From positions 1-64,000 of the forward strand of contig NZ_LZJZ01000104.1 in assembly GCF_001667585.1 (NCBI RefSeq): a stretch of DNA of 64,000 nt. The letters are read 5' to 3'. The stretch is from Mycobacterium sp. E2733. GTDB taxonomy: Bacteria > Actinomycetota > Actinomycetes > Mycobacteriales > Mycobacteriaceae. Position 1 is the first letter of the stretch. Each line of letters opens with the position of its first letter. The translations under genes were made by a program, and so were the position numbers. Below the pieces are notes generated by a model that was not told where the DNA came from, ran no database searches, and was given only the letters and a program-made list of their open reading frames with translations. Positions 44,357 to 53,211 of the stretch are shown in pieces.

Positions 44357-44713
44357 GTGGACCGCTACACCTACCGCGCTCAGTGGTTGCCCGACTACAA
44401 CGAGTATCTGGGCGTGTGCATCGAATTGCCCTACATGAGGCGCGAAGCGCCGACCGCGCCACAGGCCGTGGCCGCCATCGAAGAGGCGGTGAAGGAGCAT
44501 GTGGAGGCCCTGCGGGCCACCGGCGAGCGGATCCCCACCCCGCTTTCCGAACTCCGCTACAGCGGGAAATTCCTCGTCAGAACGTCACCGCAGCTGCATG
44601 CCCGCCTGGCGCTAGAAGCCACCGAACAGGGCGTGCCGATGAACCAGTGGATAGTCCAGAAACTCAGCGGGCGGACGCCGAGCAGCACCTTTGGCCTGTC
44701 CGGCTTCGATTAA
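44357..44713 (+). CDS. HicB-type antitoxin, orphan
   Basis: A 118-residue protein. Residues 1 to about 65 have the HicB RNase-H-like pattern (RYTYRAQWLPDYNEYLGVCIELPY, then APQAVAAIEEAVKEHVEAL). Residues about 75-110 are a ribbon-helix-helix DNA-binding segment (GKFLVRTSPQLHARLALEATE and MNQWIVQKL). Start GTG 44357 lies just after the third palindrome. No HicA toxin gene is next to it: htpX precedes and sulP is convergent. Such a protein would bind DNA, most simply the palindromes, and regulate itself. Confidence 0.85.
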   Translation: MDRYTYRAQWLPDYNEYLGVCIELPYMRREAPTAPQAVAAIEEAVKEHVEALRATGERIPTPLSELRYSGKFLVRTSPQLHARLALEATEQGVPMNQWIVQKLSGRTPSSTFGLSGFD

Positions 44714-44719
44714 CCGGAA

Positions 44720-46273
44720 TCAGGCAGCCGCCTCGGGCCTTTCGGGTCCGATGGCCTCACTTGCCTCCTTGCGAACGGAATGCCCGGTCTCGAGCCGGCC
44801 CCTGATGTGGACCGTGCCGCCGGTGGCCTCATGCTGGCGCTGCCAGTCGCTGATCGCCTGGTGTGCCGCGTGATCTAGGTAGTGCACCGAAACCTCCACG
44901 GTGGCAATGGATCCGCTGGGAATGGAAGCCAGCACCCGCGTCAGCCGGGGGAGCGCAAGAAACGTGCACGCCGCACCCTCGATGAGTATCTGCCACTCGC
45001 CGTCGACGGCCTTGGCATCGACCTTCGCCCGGATCACCCGCCAACCGGTCAACGCGATGGCCAGCGCGAGCCCGATCAGAACCCCGTGCAGCAGGTTGAG
45101 GAAGACGACGCTGACGGCGGTCACGACGTAAACGGCGAGATCGCCGTGCTTCATCGCGGTTTCGATGTGGGCCGGCTTGAGCAGCTGAACGCCGATGACG
45201 ATGAGCAGCCCGGCGAGCGCCGCGGTCGGGATCTCTTCGACCAACTCCGCGAAGGGAACGGTGAACAGGAGGATCCACACGCCGTGCATCAAGGCCGAGG
45301 CGCGCGATTTGGCGCCCGCGATGACATTGGTCGAGCTGCGGACGATCACGCCGGTGACCGGCAGCCCACCAATGGCCCCCGAAACGATGTTGGCGGCACC
45401 CTGTCCCACCAACTCGCGGTTGAAGTCGGTGCGCGGCCCGTTGTGCATGCGGTCGACCGACACCGCTGACAGCAGGCTCTCTACGCTGGCGATCAGCGCG
45501 ACGGTGATCACCCCGATCGCAACGGCGCCCCAGTTACCGTGCGGGATGTCGGGCAGCTGCAAGGCGTCCAGCGGCGACCCGTCGAGGTCGATCCGGCGCA
45601 CATGGAACGGAAATACGACCGACACCACCGTCACGGCCACGATGGCGACCAACGGTCCCGGTACCCGGCGCACCTGGGCCGGAACCCACCGCCAGGCGAC
45701 CAGGATGACGATCACCAGTACGCCCAGGATGACGCCGGGCCGATGCGCGCCGATGATCTGGCCCGGCAGGCCGATGAGGTTGTGCCAGGCCGTGCTCTTG
45801 GACTTCCCGCCGAGCAACACGTGCGCCTGCTGCAGGGCGATCGTGATGCCGATGCCGGCCAGCATCGCGTGCACGACCACGGGCGAGATGGCCAGCGCCG
45901 CCCGTGCGACGCGGCTGAGGCCCAACAGCACCTGCAGGGCGCCCGCGGCGACGGTGATCAAACAGGTTACGCCCCAGCCGAAGTCGGATACCAGGTCGGC
46001 GACCACGACGGTCAAACCCGCGGCGGGACCGCTGACTTGCAGCGGCGACCCGCCGATGGCGCCGACCACGATGCCCCCGACGATCGCGGCGATGAGGCCG
46101 GCGAGCACCGGGGCGTTGGAAGCGATCGCGATGCCCAGGGACAAGGGGAGCGCGACGAGGAAAACGACAAGTGACGAAGGAAGGTCGTGCCGGATGATCG
46201 ATCGGACCCGGTCTTTGCGTGAGTCCTTGGCCTGGTCGAGAGGTTTATTGCCGAGCTGTTCGATGTTTTGCAT
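44720..46273 (-). CDS. SulP family anion transporter
   Basis: A 517-residue SLC26/SulP permease. The conserved PLSLGIAIASNAPVLAGLIAAIVGG and GSPLQVSGPAAGL segments (about residues 40-85) form the anion site, and about ten to twelve hydrophobic segments follow to residue 400. A C-terminal STAS domain (about 410-500) has the IEGAACTFLALPRL strand and STAS-like VEVSVHYLDHAAHQAI. Substrate could be sulfate, bicarbonate or another anion. Unlike M. tuberculosis Rv3273, no carbonic anhydrase domain is fused. ATG 46273 follows GAGGGACG. Confidence 0.92.
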   Translation of the reverse strand: MQNIEQLGNKPLDQAKDSRKDRVRSIIRHDLPSSLVVFLVALPLSLGIAIASNAPVLAGLIAAIVGGIVVGAIGGSPLQVSGPAAGLTVVVADLVSDFGWGVTCLITVAAGALQVLLGLSRVARAALAISPVVVHAMLAGIGITIALQQAHVLLGGKSKSTAWHNLIGLPGQIIGAHRPGVILGVLVIVILVAWRWVPAQVRRVPGPLVAIVAVTVVSVVFPFHVRRIDLDGSPLDALQLPDIPHGNWGAVAIGVITVALIASVESLLSAVSVDRMHNGPRTDFNRELVGQGAANIVSGAIGGLPVTGVIVRSSTNVIAGAKSRASALMHGVWILLFTVPFAELVEEIPTAALAGLLIVIGVQLLKPAHIETAMKHGDLAVYVVTAVSVVFLNLLHGVLIGLALAIALTGWRVIRAKVDAKAVDGEWQILIEGAACTFLALPRLTRVLASIPSGSIATVEVSVHYLDHAAHQAISDWQRQHEATGGTVHIRGRLETGHSVRKEASEAIGPERPEAAA

Positions 46274-46518
46274 CGGTCTCGTCCCTCGTTAGGAGTTAGC
46301 GGGGGAAGTTCCGATATCCGCCCCGTGTTGCGTTGTATTACGTCGGCGTAACACCTTGGCGCACAGACGGTTACGACCCGCCCGGACCCACAGGATCGCG
46401 GCCGGGCACCCCTGGCTGCGTTAGAGACGGTATTTTGCTGGCAAACCCGGGGTCAAGCGGACGAGCCCAGCCCATATAGAACGCAAAGATTTAAATTCCG
46501 CATCAGCTGACTGCCGCG

Positions 46519-47544
46519 TCAGAACCCCGAACCGTACACCTCGTGGCCCGGGACCTCGGCGATCAGACCGCGATAGGCTTCTTCGACGGTCGACCCATGG
46601 TTGATCACCGCGTCCACTTCGCGGGCGATCGGCATGTTCAGCCCGAACTCGTTGGCGAACTCCATGATCACGCTGGCGGCCTTGACACCCTCGGCGACCT
46701 GGTTCATCGAGGAGATGATCTCGTCGATCGGCTTGCCGGCACCCAGTTGCTCGCCGACGTGGCGGTTGCGGCTGCGCTGGCTGGTGCAGGTCACGATGAG
46801 GTCGCCCAGGCCGGCCAACCCGGGGAAGGTCTCGGGATTGCCGCCCATGGCCACACCGAGCTTGGTCATCTCGCGCAGCGCGCGGGCGATCACCAGCGCT
46901 CGGGTGTTTTCCCCGATGCCCAGCGAGTAGCCCATGCCGACCGAGATGGCGTAGACGTTCTTCAGCGCCCCGGCCATCTCGACGCCGATCACGTCGTCGG
47001 TGGTGTACACGCGGAAACGCCGGGTGCGGAACAGCCCGGACAGCCGGGTCGCCAGATGCTGGTCGGGCATGGCCAGCACCGCAGCGGCGGCGTAGCCCTC
47101 ACCGACCTCGCGCGCGATGTTCGGCCCCGCCAGGATGCCCGCGGGATGACCCGGCAGTACCTCCTCGATGATCTGCGACATCCGCATGTTGGTGCCCTGC
47201 TCGAGCCCCTTGACCAGTGACACCACCGGCACCCACGGACGCAGTTCCTTGGCCAGTTCGGCCAGCACGCCGCGGAAGCCGTGGGAGGGCACGCCCATCA
47301 CCACGACGTCGGCGGAGTTCGCCGCCTCGGCGAAGTCGGTGGTGGCGCGCAAGGTGTCGCTCAACACCACGTCATTGCCGAGATAGCGACTGTTGCGGTG
47401 CTTCTCGTTGATGTCGCCTGCGGTCTCCTCCGAACGCACCCACTGCAGCGTCGGCCCGCGGCGCGCGCAGATGGACGCCACCGTGGTTCCCCAGGAACCA
47501 CCACCAAGGACAACGACTTTGGGTTCGCGCTTCTCAGCTGCCAT
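46519..47544 (-). CDS. gpsA: Glycerol-3-phosphate dehydrogenase [NAD(P)+] GpsA
   Basis: A 341-residue enzyme reducing dihydroxyacetone phosphate to sn-glycerol-3-phosphate for phospholipids. NAD(P) motif VVLGGGSWGTTVA at residues 10-22, GVPSHGF near 84, the conserved SLVKGLEQGT near 113, the catalytic Lys in GALKNVYAI near 197, and LGDLIVTCTS with the phosphate-binding residues near 250. ATG 47544. It corresponds to Rv0564c (gpdA1). Confidence 0.95.
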   Translation of the reverse strand: MAAEKREPKVVVLGGGSWGTTVASICARRGPTLQWVRSEETAGDINEKHRNSRYLGNDVVLSDTLRATTDFAEAANSADVVVMGVPSHGFRGVLAELAKELRPWVPVVSLVKGLEQGTNMRMSQIIEEVLPGHPAGILAGPNIAREVGEGYAAAAVLAMPDQHLATRLSGLFRTRRFRVYTTDDVIGVEMAGALKNVYAISVGMGYSLGIGENTRALVIARALREMTKLGVAMGGNPETFPGLAGLGDLIVTCTSQRSRNRHVGEQLGAGKPIDEIISSMNQVAEGVKAASVIMEFANEFGLNMPIAREVDAVINHGSTVEEAYRGLIAEVPGHEVYGSGF

Positions 47545-48032
47545 GGCGATCAGCGTATTGCCGACACCTCACATTTAGTAGCAGTTCAGGTCGCAGGAGT
47601 TGACCCTGGCGCAGCCCCGTGGGTCGCGGCGAAGCGTCCGGTCGGCTTCGACCTGTTCCATGCGGAATCCATAGATGCGCCTGACGAGCCTGTGTATTGA
47701 ATGTGTCTGCGGAGCACTTTCCCGGCACTAAACACAGTTGAATATTGGAAACGCATAACCAATTCAAAGATGTTCCCACTGCGCGCGGGGAAAGCTGGCC
47801 CGATTCATGTCGAACCCACAAATTGTGCGGAAACCGTTGGCGCTCAGCGGGTCCGAAGCGGCTGCGCAGGTGGCTGCAAGGCAGAGCGGCGGCGACGAGA
47901 TTAAAAATCAGTCTGAGCGTTCTCGAAATCGCGAGTTCACGGCCGCTCAATTGCATTCATCGGTTTGATCCGCCTGATCGGTGTTTATAGCGTTTCGCGG
48001 CAATCGTCCGATTCGCCGAAAGGGAATGCCGC
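47545..48032. other. 488-bp intergenic region between gpsA and the PE gene
   Basis: No convincing gene. The middle (about 47690-47800 and 47890-47960) is noticeably richer in A and T than its surroundings, as often seen before PE/PPE genes. It contains the gpsA promoter (leftwards) and the PE promoter (rightwards), with a possible TTTATAG box near 47984 and the AAAGGGAA ribosome binding site of the PE gene near 48020. Confidence 0.5.
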
Positions 48033-48335
48033 GTGTCCTATGTCAGTGTCGATCCCGAAAAACTGTCGGCGGCAGCCGGCGATCTTCAGTCCATCACCGC
48101 CGCGTTGAGCGCCGGCAATGCGGCGGCGGCCGGCCCGACTACCGCGGTGGTTCCGGCCGCCGCCGACGAGGTGTCCGCGCTGACCGCGGCGCGCTTCGCC
48201 GTCCACGCACAGCGATATCAGGCGCTAAGCGCCAGGGCCGTCGCCATCCACGAGCTGTTGGCGGCCACGTTGGCGTCGGGTGCGGGTTCCTACGCGGCTA
48301 CTGAGGCTGCGAACGCCGCGGCATCGGCGCTTTAG
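48033..48335 (+). CDS. PE family protein
   Basis: A 100-residue protein that is essentially just a PE domain: MSYVSVDPEKLSAAAGDLQ with the Pro-Glu at residues 8-9, two long helices separated by a short turn, and the YxxxE-like export signal region in YQALSARAVAIHE. It would pair with the PPE protein encoded 19 bp downstream and be exported through an ESX type VII system. GTG 48033 start. No such pair lies here in M. tuberculosis. Confidence 0.92.
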   Translation: MSYVSVDPEKLSAAAGDLQSITAALSAGNAAAAGPTTAVVPAAADEVSALTAARFAVHAQRYQALSARAVAIHELLAATLASGAGSYAATEAANAAASAL

Positions 48336-48354
48336 AACGAGCGGAGACACCGAC

Positions 48355-49488
48355 GTGGACTACGCGTTATTGCCGCCGGAGATCAACTCGGAGCGGATGT
48401 ACACCGGCCCCGGGGTCGGTTCGTTGTTGGCGGCCGCGGCTGCCTGGAGCGAGCTGGCCGTTCAAGTGCACGCCAGCGCGGCGTCGTACCGGTCGGTGAT
48501 CTCCGCGGTGACCGGCGGCCCGTGGCTGGGTCCGGCCTCGCTGGCGCTGGCGTCGGCCGCTGCCGCCAACGCGGCGTGGCTGCAAGGGACCGCCGAAAGC
48601 GCCGAGCTGACTTTCGAGCGGGCCGCGGCGGCCGCGGCCGCGTACGAGACGGCGTTCGCGCTCACGGTTCCCCCGCCGGTGATCGCGGCCAACCGCGCCG
48701 TGCTCGCGTCGCTGATCGCGACGAACGTCTTGGGACAAAACAGCGCCGCCATTGCGGCCCTGGAGGCGGAGTACTTCGAAATGTGGGCTCAAGACGCGTC
48801 GGCGATGTACGGCTATGCGGCAGCGTCCGCCACGGCTAGCCAGTTGACCGATTTCGCCGAGCCCGAGGAAGTGACCCACCCGGCCGCTCCGGCCCAGCAG
48901 GCCGCCGCTGTCGCGAACGCGGAGGCATCCACCACCCAGCAGAACCCCGCGCCGACCTTCGGCAACCTCAAGCCGATCGACGATTGGATCTCGGCGAACA
49001 CGCCGTTCGACGACATGGCCGCGATGTACTCGAAATATGTTGTCCCGTATGTGTCTTCCGGCCAAGTGGGCGTTCAGACGGCGCAGTCCTTCGGCCAGAT
49101 CAGCAACGGCATCACGGCCATGACGACGTTCGGGAAGGGTCTGCTTCCGGCGGCCTCTTCGGCGGCTCAGGCCGCCGGGGGTGGGGCTAACGCGCTCGGC
49201 GCCGCCGGGGCCGGCATCGGTAATGCCGGGTCGGTCGCTGCGGGCGTGGGGCGCGCGCTTCCGATGAGCGCCTTGTCGGTTCCGCCCAGTTGGGCTCCGG
49301 TAACCGCCGTGACGAATCCTGGGGTGGCAACGCTGCCGAGCGCGGCGGCGGCCCCGGCCGCGGCGGATGGGCTGCACCCCTTCCCGATGACGCCGTTGGG
49401 GCCGACGGCCGGGCACGCGGGCTGGCGTCAGACTCCGACATACGGATTCAAGCCATCGGTGATGGCCAAACCGCCGGCGGCCGGATAG
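48355..49488 (+). CDS. PPE family protein, SVP-type
   Basis: A 377-residue PPE protein. The PPE domain (residues 1 to about 175) starts MDYALLPPEINSERMYTGPG and has the WxG-type GPWLGPASLALASAA turn. The C-terminal part is rich in Ala and Gly and contains the motif ALSVPPSWA near residue 305, placing it in the PPE-SVP group. GTG 48355 start, 19 bp after the PE gene, so the two form a PE/PPE heterodimer operon and ESX substrate. Surface or secreted location expected. Confidence 0.93.
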   Translation: MDYALLPPEINSERMYTGPGVGSLLAAAAAWSELAVQVHASAASYRSVISAVTGGPWLGPASLALASAAAANAAWLQGTAESAELTFERAAAAAAAYETAFALTVPPPVIAANRAVLASLIATNVLGQNSAAIAALEAEYFEMWAQDASAMYGYAAASATASQLTDFAEPEEVTHPAAPAQQAAAVANAEASTTQQNPAPTFGNLKPIDDWISANTPFDDMAAMYSKYVVPYVSSGQVGVQTAQSFGQISNGITAMTTFGKGLLPAASSAAQAAGGGANALGAAGAGIGNAGSVAAGVGRALPMSALSVPPSWAPVTAVTNPGVATLPSAAAAPAAADGLHPFPMTPLGPTAGHAGWRQTPTYGFKPSVMAKPPAAG

Positions 49489-49491
49489 CGC

Positions 49492-51003
49492 TCAGCCCGC
49501 CAGGGGTTCCCGGTCGGCTGCCCGGCCGAACACCATCGCCTCCTCGATGCGGTCGAAGCGGTAGTCGATGGCATCGGCGAGGTAATTCTGCCGCACGTTC
49601 CAGGGCCGCTTGGTTCCCGATTTCGGCAGCGCGTGAACTGAGCGCAGCACGTAGCCGGCGTTGATGTCCCACGACGGCTTCTCGGCCATCGGCTCGTTGC
49701 CACGATGCGGGTAGGCGTGGGTGTAGCCGTGAGAGGTCATGTGCGCCAGCAACTTTGCCGTGGCCCGGGCGGTGATGTCGGCGCGCAGCGTCCATGAAGC
49801 GTTGGTGTAGCCGACGCACCAGAACAGGTTGGGCACATCCTCGAGCATGTGGGCCTTGTAGACGAAGCGGTCGTTGGTCTTGATCTCGTTGCCGTCCAGG
49901 CTGATCGAGGTGCCGCCCAACGCCTGCAGCTGCAGGCCGGTGGCGGTGATGACGATGTCGGCGTCGAGGTGTCCGCCGGATTTCAGCGCGATACCGGTCG
50001 CGTCGAAATGGTCGATGTGATCGGTGACCACGTCGGCGCGCCCGGCGGTGATGGCGTTATACAGGTCCGCGTCGGGGATCAGGCACATCCGCTGGTCCCA
50101 CGGGTTGTAGCGCGGTTTGAAGTGGGTGTCGACGTCGTAGCCGGCGGGCAGACTGCTGATCGCCTTGCGCCGCAACAGCCATCGCACCAACCCCGGCGCC
50201 TTGCGGGACAGAGCGAAGAACACCGCCTCGGTCAGCGCGCTGTACATCCGGACGGCGAGATGAGCCACGTTGCGGGGCAACACTTTCCGCGCGACGGCGG
50301 CGACCGTGCCGTACTTCGACGCCGAGATGAGATAGGTCGGCGAGCGTTGCAGCATGGTCACTTTGGCGGCCCGGTCCGACAGCGAGGGAAGCAACGTGAC
50401 GGCGGTGGCCCCGCTGCCGATCACCACGATCTTCTTGCCGCTGTAGTCCAGGTCTTCCGGCCAGTGCTGAGGATGCACCACGACGCCGCCGAAGGTTTCG
50501 ATGCCCGGAAAGTCGGGGGTGTACCCCTCGTCGTAGTTGTAGTAACCGCTGCCGAAGAACAGGAATCGGCCGCGGTAAAGCTTCCGCGCGCCCTCCTGTT
50601 CGAGGGTGACGGTCCAGGTGTCGGTGGACGAATCCCAGTCGGCCGAGCGGACATAACTGTTGAACCGGATGTGGCGATCGATGCCGTACTTACGCGCGGT
50701 GGCGACCAGGTACTCGCGGATGTGTACGCCGTCGGCGACGCCTTCCTTCCGGGTCCACGGCTCGAACGGGAAGGACAGCGTGAAGATGCTGCTGTCCGAG
50801 CGCACCCCGGGGTAGCGGAACAGGTCCCACGTGCCGCCGATCTGCGCGCGCCGCTCCAGGATGGTGTAGGTCAGCCGGGGGTTGCGCTCGCTGATCCGGT
50901 AAGCCGCGTCTATGCCGGAGATGCCGGCGCCGACGATGATGACGTCGGAGTAGGCGGCCTCGGTCGGTGTCTGGTCGGCGGCTTCCTGGGGAGTCACGGT
51001 CAT
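49492..51003 (-). CDS. EthA-like Baeyer-Villiger monooxygenase (Rv0565c-like)
   Basis: A 503-residue class B flavin monooxygenase with FAD site GAGISG near residue 25, a complete Baeyer-Villiger fingerprint FGGVVVHPQHWP near residues 170-181, and an NADPH site IGSGATAV near 197. It inserts oxygen next to ketones or oxidises sulfur and thioamides; paralogues of EthA are implicated in activation of thioamide drugs. ATG 51003. Its stop lies 3 bp from the stop of the convergent PPE gene, so PE/PPE probably inserted between it and gpsA. Confidence 0.93.
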   Translation of the reverse strand: MTVTPQEAADQTPTEAAYSDVIIVGAGISGIDAAYRISERNPRLTYTILERRAQIGGTWDLFRYPGVRSDSSIFTLSFPFEPWTRKEGVADGVHIREYLVATARKYGIDRHIRFNSYVRSADWDSSTDTWTVTLEQEGARKLYRGRFLFFGSGYYNYDEGYTPDFPGIETFGGVVVHPQHWPEDLDYSGKKIVVIGSGATAVTLLPSLSDRAAKVTMLQRSPTYLISASKYGTVAAVARKVLPRNVAHLAVRMYSALTEAVFFALSRKAPGLVRWLLRRKAISSLPAGYDVDTHFKPRYNPWDQRMCLIPDADLYNAITAGRADVVTDHIDHFDATGIALKSGGHLDADIVITATGLQLQALGGTSISLDGNEIKTNDRFVYKAHMLEDVPNLFWCVGYTNASWTLRADITARATAKLLAHMTSHGYTHAYPHRGNEPMAEKPSWDINAGYVLRSVHALPKSGTKRPWNVRQNYLADAIDYRFDRIEEAMVFGRAADREPLAG

Positions 51004-51074
51004 CGTGAACCTCGCTCACTTTGTGGGACTGGTCACTAGAGTAGGCACCCACCGGTTGGCCGGGCCAGTGATCG

Positions 51075-51689
51075 TCATAACGGCTCCATGAGCACGTCGA
51101 CGTGGAGCGGCGCGCACCGGTCGATCAGCCAGATCTGGTCGGCGGGGCTGGCGAAGATGCGCGCGTGGGACGGGTCCTGAGCGAAGGCCTCTGCGCACCT
51201 GTCGCCGAAGAAGACGTAGGCCTTGGTGTCGTTGCATTGCCGCGACATCCACACCAGCCCGTCCAGGCCGGCGCCGTGCGCGGCTTCGGCCCAGTGCACC
51301 GTGGTGTCGTAGCTCGACGCCGGGCTCGCTGTGAGCTCGTTGGCGGCGACCTTGAGGCGTCGCAGCCCGGTGCCGTGCAGCACGCACAGGCGCATGGGCC
51401 GCGTCACTTTCAGCCGGACGAGCACTTTGTCCGCGTATTGGTCGTAGGGCAGGAGGCCGCCCTCGACGGGAATGTCGTGCAGCAGCGTCTCGGCAATGGC
51501 CGCGTCCTCGGTGTCGGCCGCGTACATGATCGGCACGATCGGGTCGCCGAAGAAACCGAAGCGGGTGCGCGCGCCGATGCCGGGGTTGAAGTCGGTGGCG
51601 GTTCGCGTCGCCGACAGCACCCGGTAGAGCGGGTGTCCCGCCGGCAGGGTAGCGGTGGCCGGGTCGAACGGGTCCGGTGGTCGTTTCAC
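51075..51689 (-). CDS. RES-domain toxin
   Basis: A 204-residue RES-family protein with the conserved Arg in LYRVLSATR near residue 24, RFGFFGDP, the Tyr/Glu segment MYAADTEDAAIAETLLHD near residues 52-69, and the final WLIDRCAP. Toxins of this family (MbcT and others) degrade NAD+. The GTG start 51689 overlaps the antitoxin stop (GTGA). A slightly earlier GTG is also possible. With the upstream gene it forms a RES-Xre type II toxin-antitoxin pair. Confidence 0.9.
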   Translation of the reverse strand: MKRPPDPFDPATATLPAGHPLYRVLSATRTATDFNPGIGARTRFGFFGDPIVPIMYAADTEDAAIAETLLHDIPVEGGLLPYDQYADKVLVRLKVTRPMRLCVLHGTGLRRLKVAANELTASPASSYDTTVHWAEAAHGAGLDGLVWMSRQCNDTKAYVFFGDRCAEAFAQDPSHARIFASPADQIWLIDRCAPLHVDVLMEPL

Positions 51690-52192
51690 CACGAAACGGC
51701 CAGGGCCTCCGCTGCGACCGCGACGACGCGGTCCGGATCGGTGGCGAGGCGGTCCACAGGCCGCTGCCCGTCCAGGTAGGTGGTGGGCGAGCACAGCCAC
51801 TGCACCAGGCCGGCCTCCGACCAGCCGTGGTCCTCCGCGATCTCGCGGAGCCGGGCGATGACCGCCAGCGGTTTCCCGTCCGGGCCGAACTGGAACCCGG
51901 GGTAGGCGAGGTAGTTGCCGCGTCGCACGGCGACCAGCGCCTTGTTGCGGTGGGACGTGGTGGCGAGGTTGCGCGGCGCGCTGGACCGCGACCCCATCCG
52001 TTTGCCCGCGTCGGTGCTGCTGAGCATCCCGAACTCGGCCTCGATGCGGGCGTAGAGGTTGTGCTCGGCCTGCACCGCCCGCGCGACTGCGGGTTCGGTG
52101 TACACGGCGACCGACGACAACGCCACGCCCACGGCGTGGGCGCTCTCGCGTAGCCGCTCGTGCGCGGTGGCCAGCTCGGCGACGGTGGTCAT
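51686..52192 (-). CDS. Antitoxin of the RES-Xre pair (MbcA/ParS/DUF2384 type)
   Basis: A 168-residue antitoxin. The N-terminal two thirds are helical and basic, suiting DNA binding. The C-terminal segment from about residue 115 (REIAEDHGWSEAGLVQWL, then DGQRPVDRLATDPDRVV) matches the MbcA/ParS toxin-binding domain that plugs the RES active site. It is encoded first in the operon. A 37-bp palindrome 16-52 bp before its start is the likely autoregulatory operator. Confidence 0.87.
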   Translation of the reverse strand: MTTVAELATAHERLRESAHAVGVALSSVAVYTEPAVARAVQAEHNLYARIEAEFGMLSSTDAGKRMGSRSSAPRNLATTSHRNKALVAVRRGNYLAYPGFQFGPDGKPLAVIARLREIAEDHGWSEAGLVQWLCSPTTYLDGQRPVDRLATDPDRVVAVAAEALAVSW

Positions 52193-52207
52193 GGGATCAC
52201 TCCAGAG

Positions 52208-52244
52208 TTCGGTTAGTGCAGTTCATTCTACTGCACGAACCGAA
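52208..52244. promoter_or_regulatory. Large palindromic operator of the RES-Xre operon
   Basis: Arms TTCGGTTAGTGCAGT (52208-52222) and ACTGCACGAACCGAA (52230-52244) are complementary at 14 of 15 positions around a 7-base spacer. It lies just upstream of the antitoxin ATG (52192), where the promoter must be, and is the expected binding site for the antitoxin-toxin complex. Confidence 0.8.
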
Positions 52245-52328
52245 CGCATGCGGCCCGTGGAGCGCGAGCGTAGCCCCGCTGCGAAATAACCAGCGCGATT
52301 TCGCAGTGCCATTACGCTCGGCCGGCGG

Positions 52329-52820
52329 TTACCGATAGTTGACGAACTGCAGCGCGACGTCGAGGTCGGCCTGCTTGAGCATCGAGATGACGGCCTGCAG
52401 GTCGTCGCGCTTCTTGCTGCTGACCCGGATCTCGTCGCCCTGGATCTGCGTCTTGACGCCCTTGGGACCGTCGTCGCGGATCAGCTTGGTGATCTTCTTG
52501 GCGTGCTCGCTGTCGATGCCCTGCTTGAGGGTGCCGCTGACCTTGTATGTCTTCCCCGACGCCTGCGGTTCGCCAGCGTCGAAGGCCTTCATCGAGATGT
52601 CGCGGCGGATCAGCTTTTCCTTGAAGACGTCGACGGCCGCCTTGACGCGTTCCTCGGTGGACGACGTCAGCTCGATAGCCTCGTCGCCCTTCCACGCGAT
52701 CGTGGTGTCGGTGCCGCGGAAGTCGAAGCGGGTGGCCAGCTCCTTAGCGGCCTGGTTGAGTGCGTTGTCGACCTCTTGGCGCTCGACTTTGCTGACAATG
52801 TCGAACGATGAGTCCGCCAT
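52329..52820 (-). CDS. yajQ: YajQ family nucleotide-binding protein (Rv0566c-like)
   Basis: A 163-residue protein of the YajQ/DUF520 family with two ferredoxin-like repeats: start DSSFDIVSKVERQEVDNALNQ, then FDFRGTDTTIAWKG, and a C-terminal ISMLKQADLDVALQFVNYR. Some homologues bind cyclic di-GMP or RNA. ATG 52820. Conserved next to tRNA-Tyr, as in M. tuberculosis. Confidence 0.94.
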   Translation of the reverse strand: MADSSFDIVSKVERQEVDNALNQAAKELATRFDFRGTDTTIAWKGDEAIELTSSTEERVKAAVDVFKEKLIRRDISMKAFDAGEPQASGKTYKVSGTLKQGIDSEHAKKITKLIRDDGPKGVKTQIQGDEIRVSSKKRDDLQAVISMLKQADLDVALQFVNYR

Positions 52821-52889
52821 TCGATCCGTCCCTTCATCCGGTGATGGCCGTTTGTGCTTTGTCTACCCCCTCGTTGTAACCTGTCTGGC

Positions 52890-52973
52890 GGCAGGTTGCC
52901 CGAGCGGCCAATGGGAGCGGACTGTAAATCCGTCGCGAAAGCTTCACAGGTTCGAATCCTGTACCTGCCACCA
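52890..52973 (+). tRNA. tRNA-Tyr (anticodon GTA)
   Basis: Class II tRNA of 84 bases with encoded CCA. The acceptor stem GGCAGGT pairs with ACCTGCC, the anticodon loop CTGTAAA has GTA, a long variable arm follows, and the T-arm CAGGTTCGAATCCTG is intact. It marks the end of the stretch whose order matches M. tuberculosis. Confidence 0.96.
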
Positions 52974-53211
52974 AGGTTTGCAGCTCAAAGCGCGTTTTAG
53001 ATTCCGGCCAGGATGCCCGCGTCCGTGTCGCATCCTATCGCCTGGCGGTTGCTCGGCTTGGCCAGGCCGCCCGAAACTCGTCGACGGATTGGTCGGTGTC
53101 GCTCACTGTCCGCCCGTGCCGCCCCAACAGACTGCAGAGGTGAGGCAAGTTCGTGACCTCGCGACTCACGGAGACCGTTTAGTCACCGAGACCAGGTCTA
53201 CTAGCCCAGGA

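Noticed and set aside
52943..52973. Second copy of the tRNA-Tyr 3' end as an att site
   Set aside because: I scanned for the T-arm and acceptor sequence elsewhere in the window and found no second copy, and there is no integrase gene.
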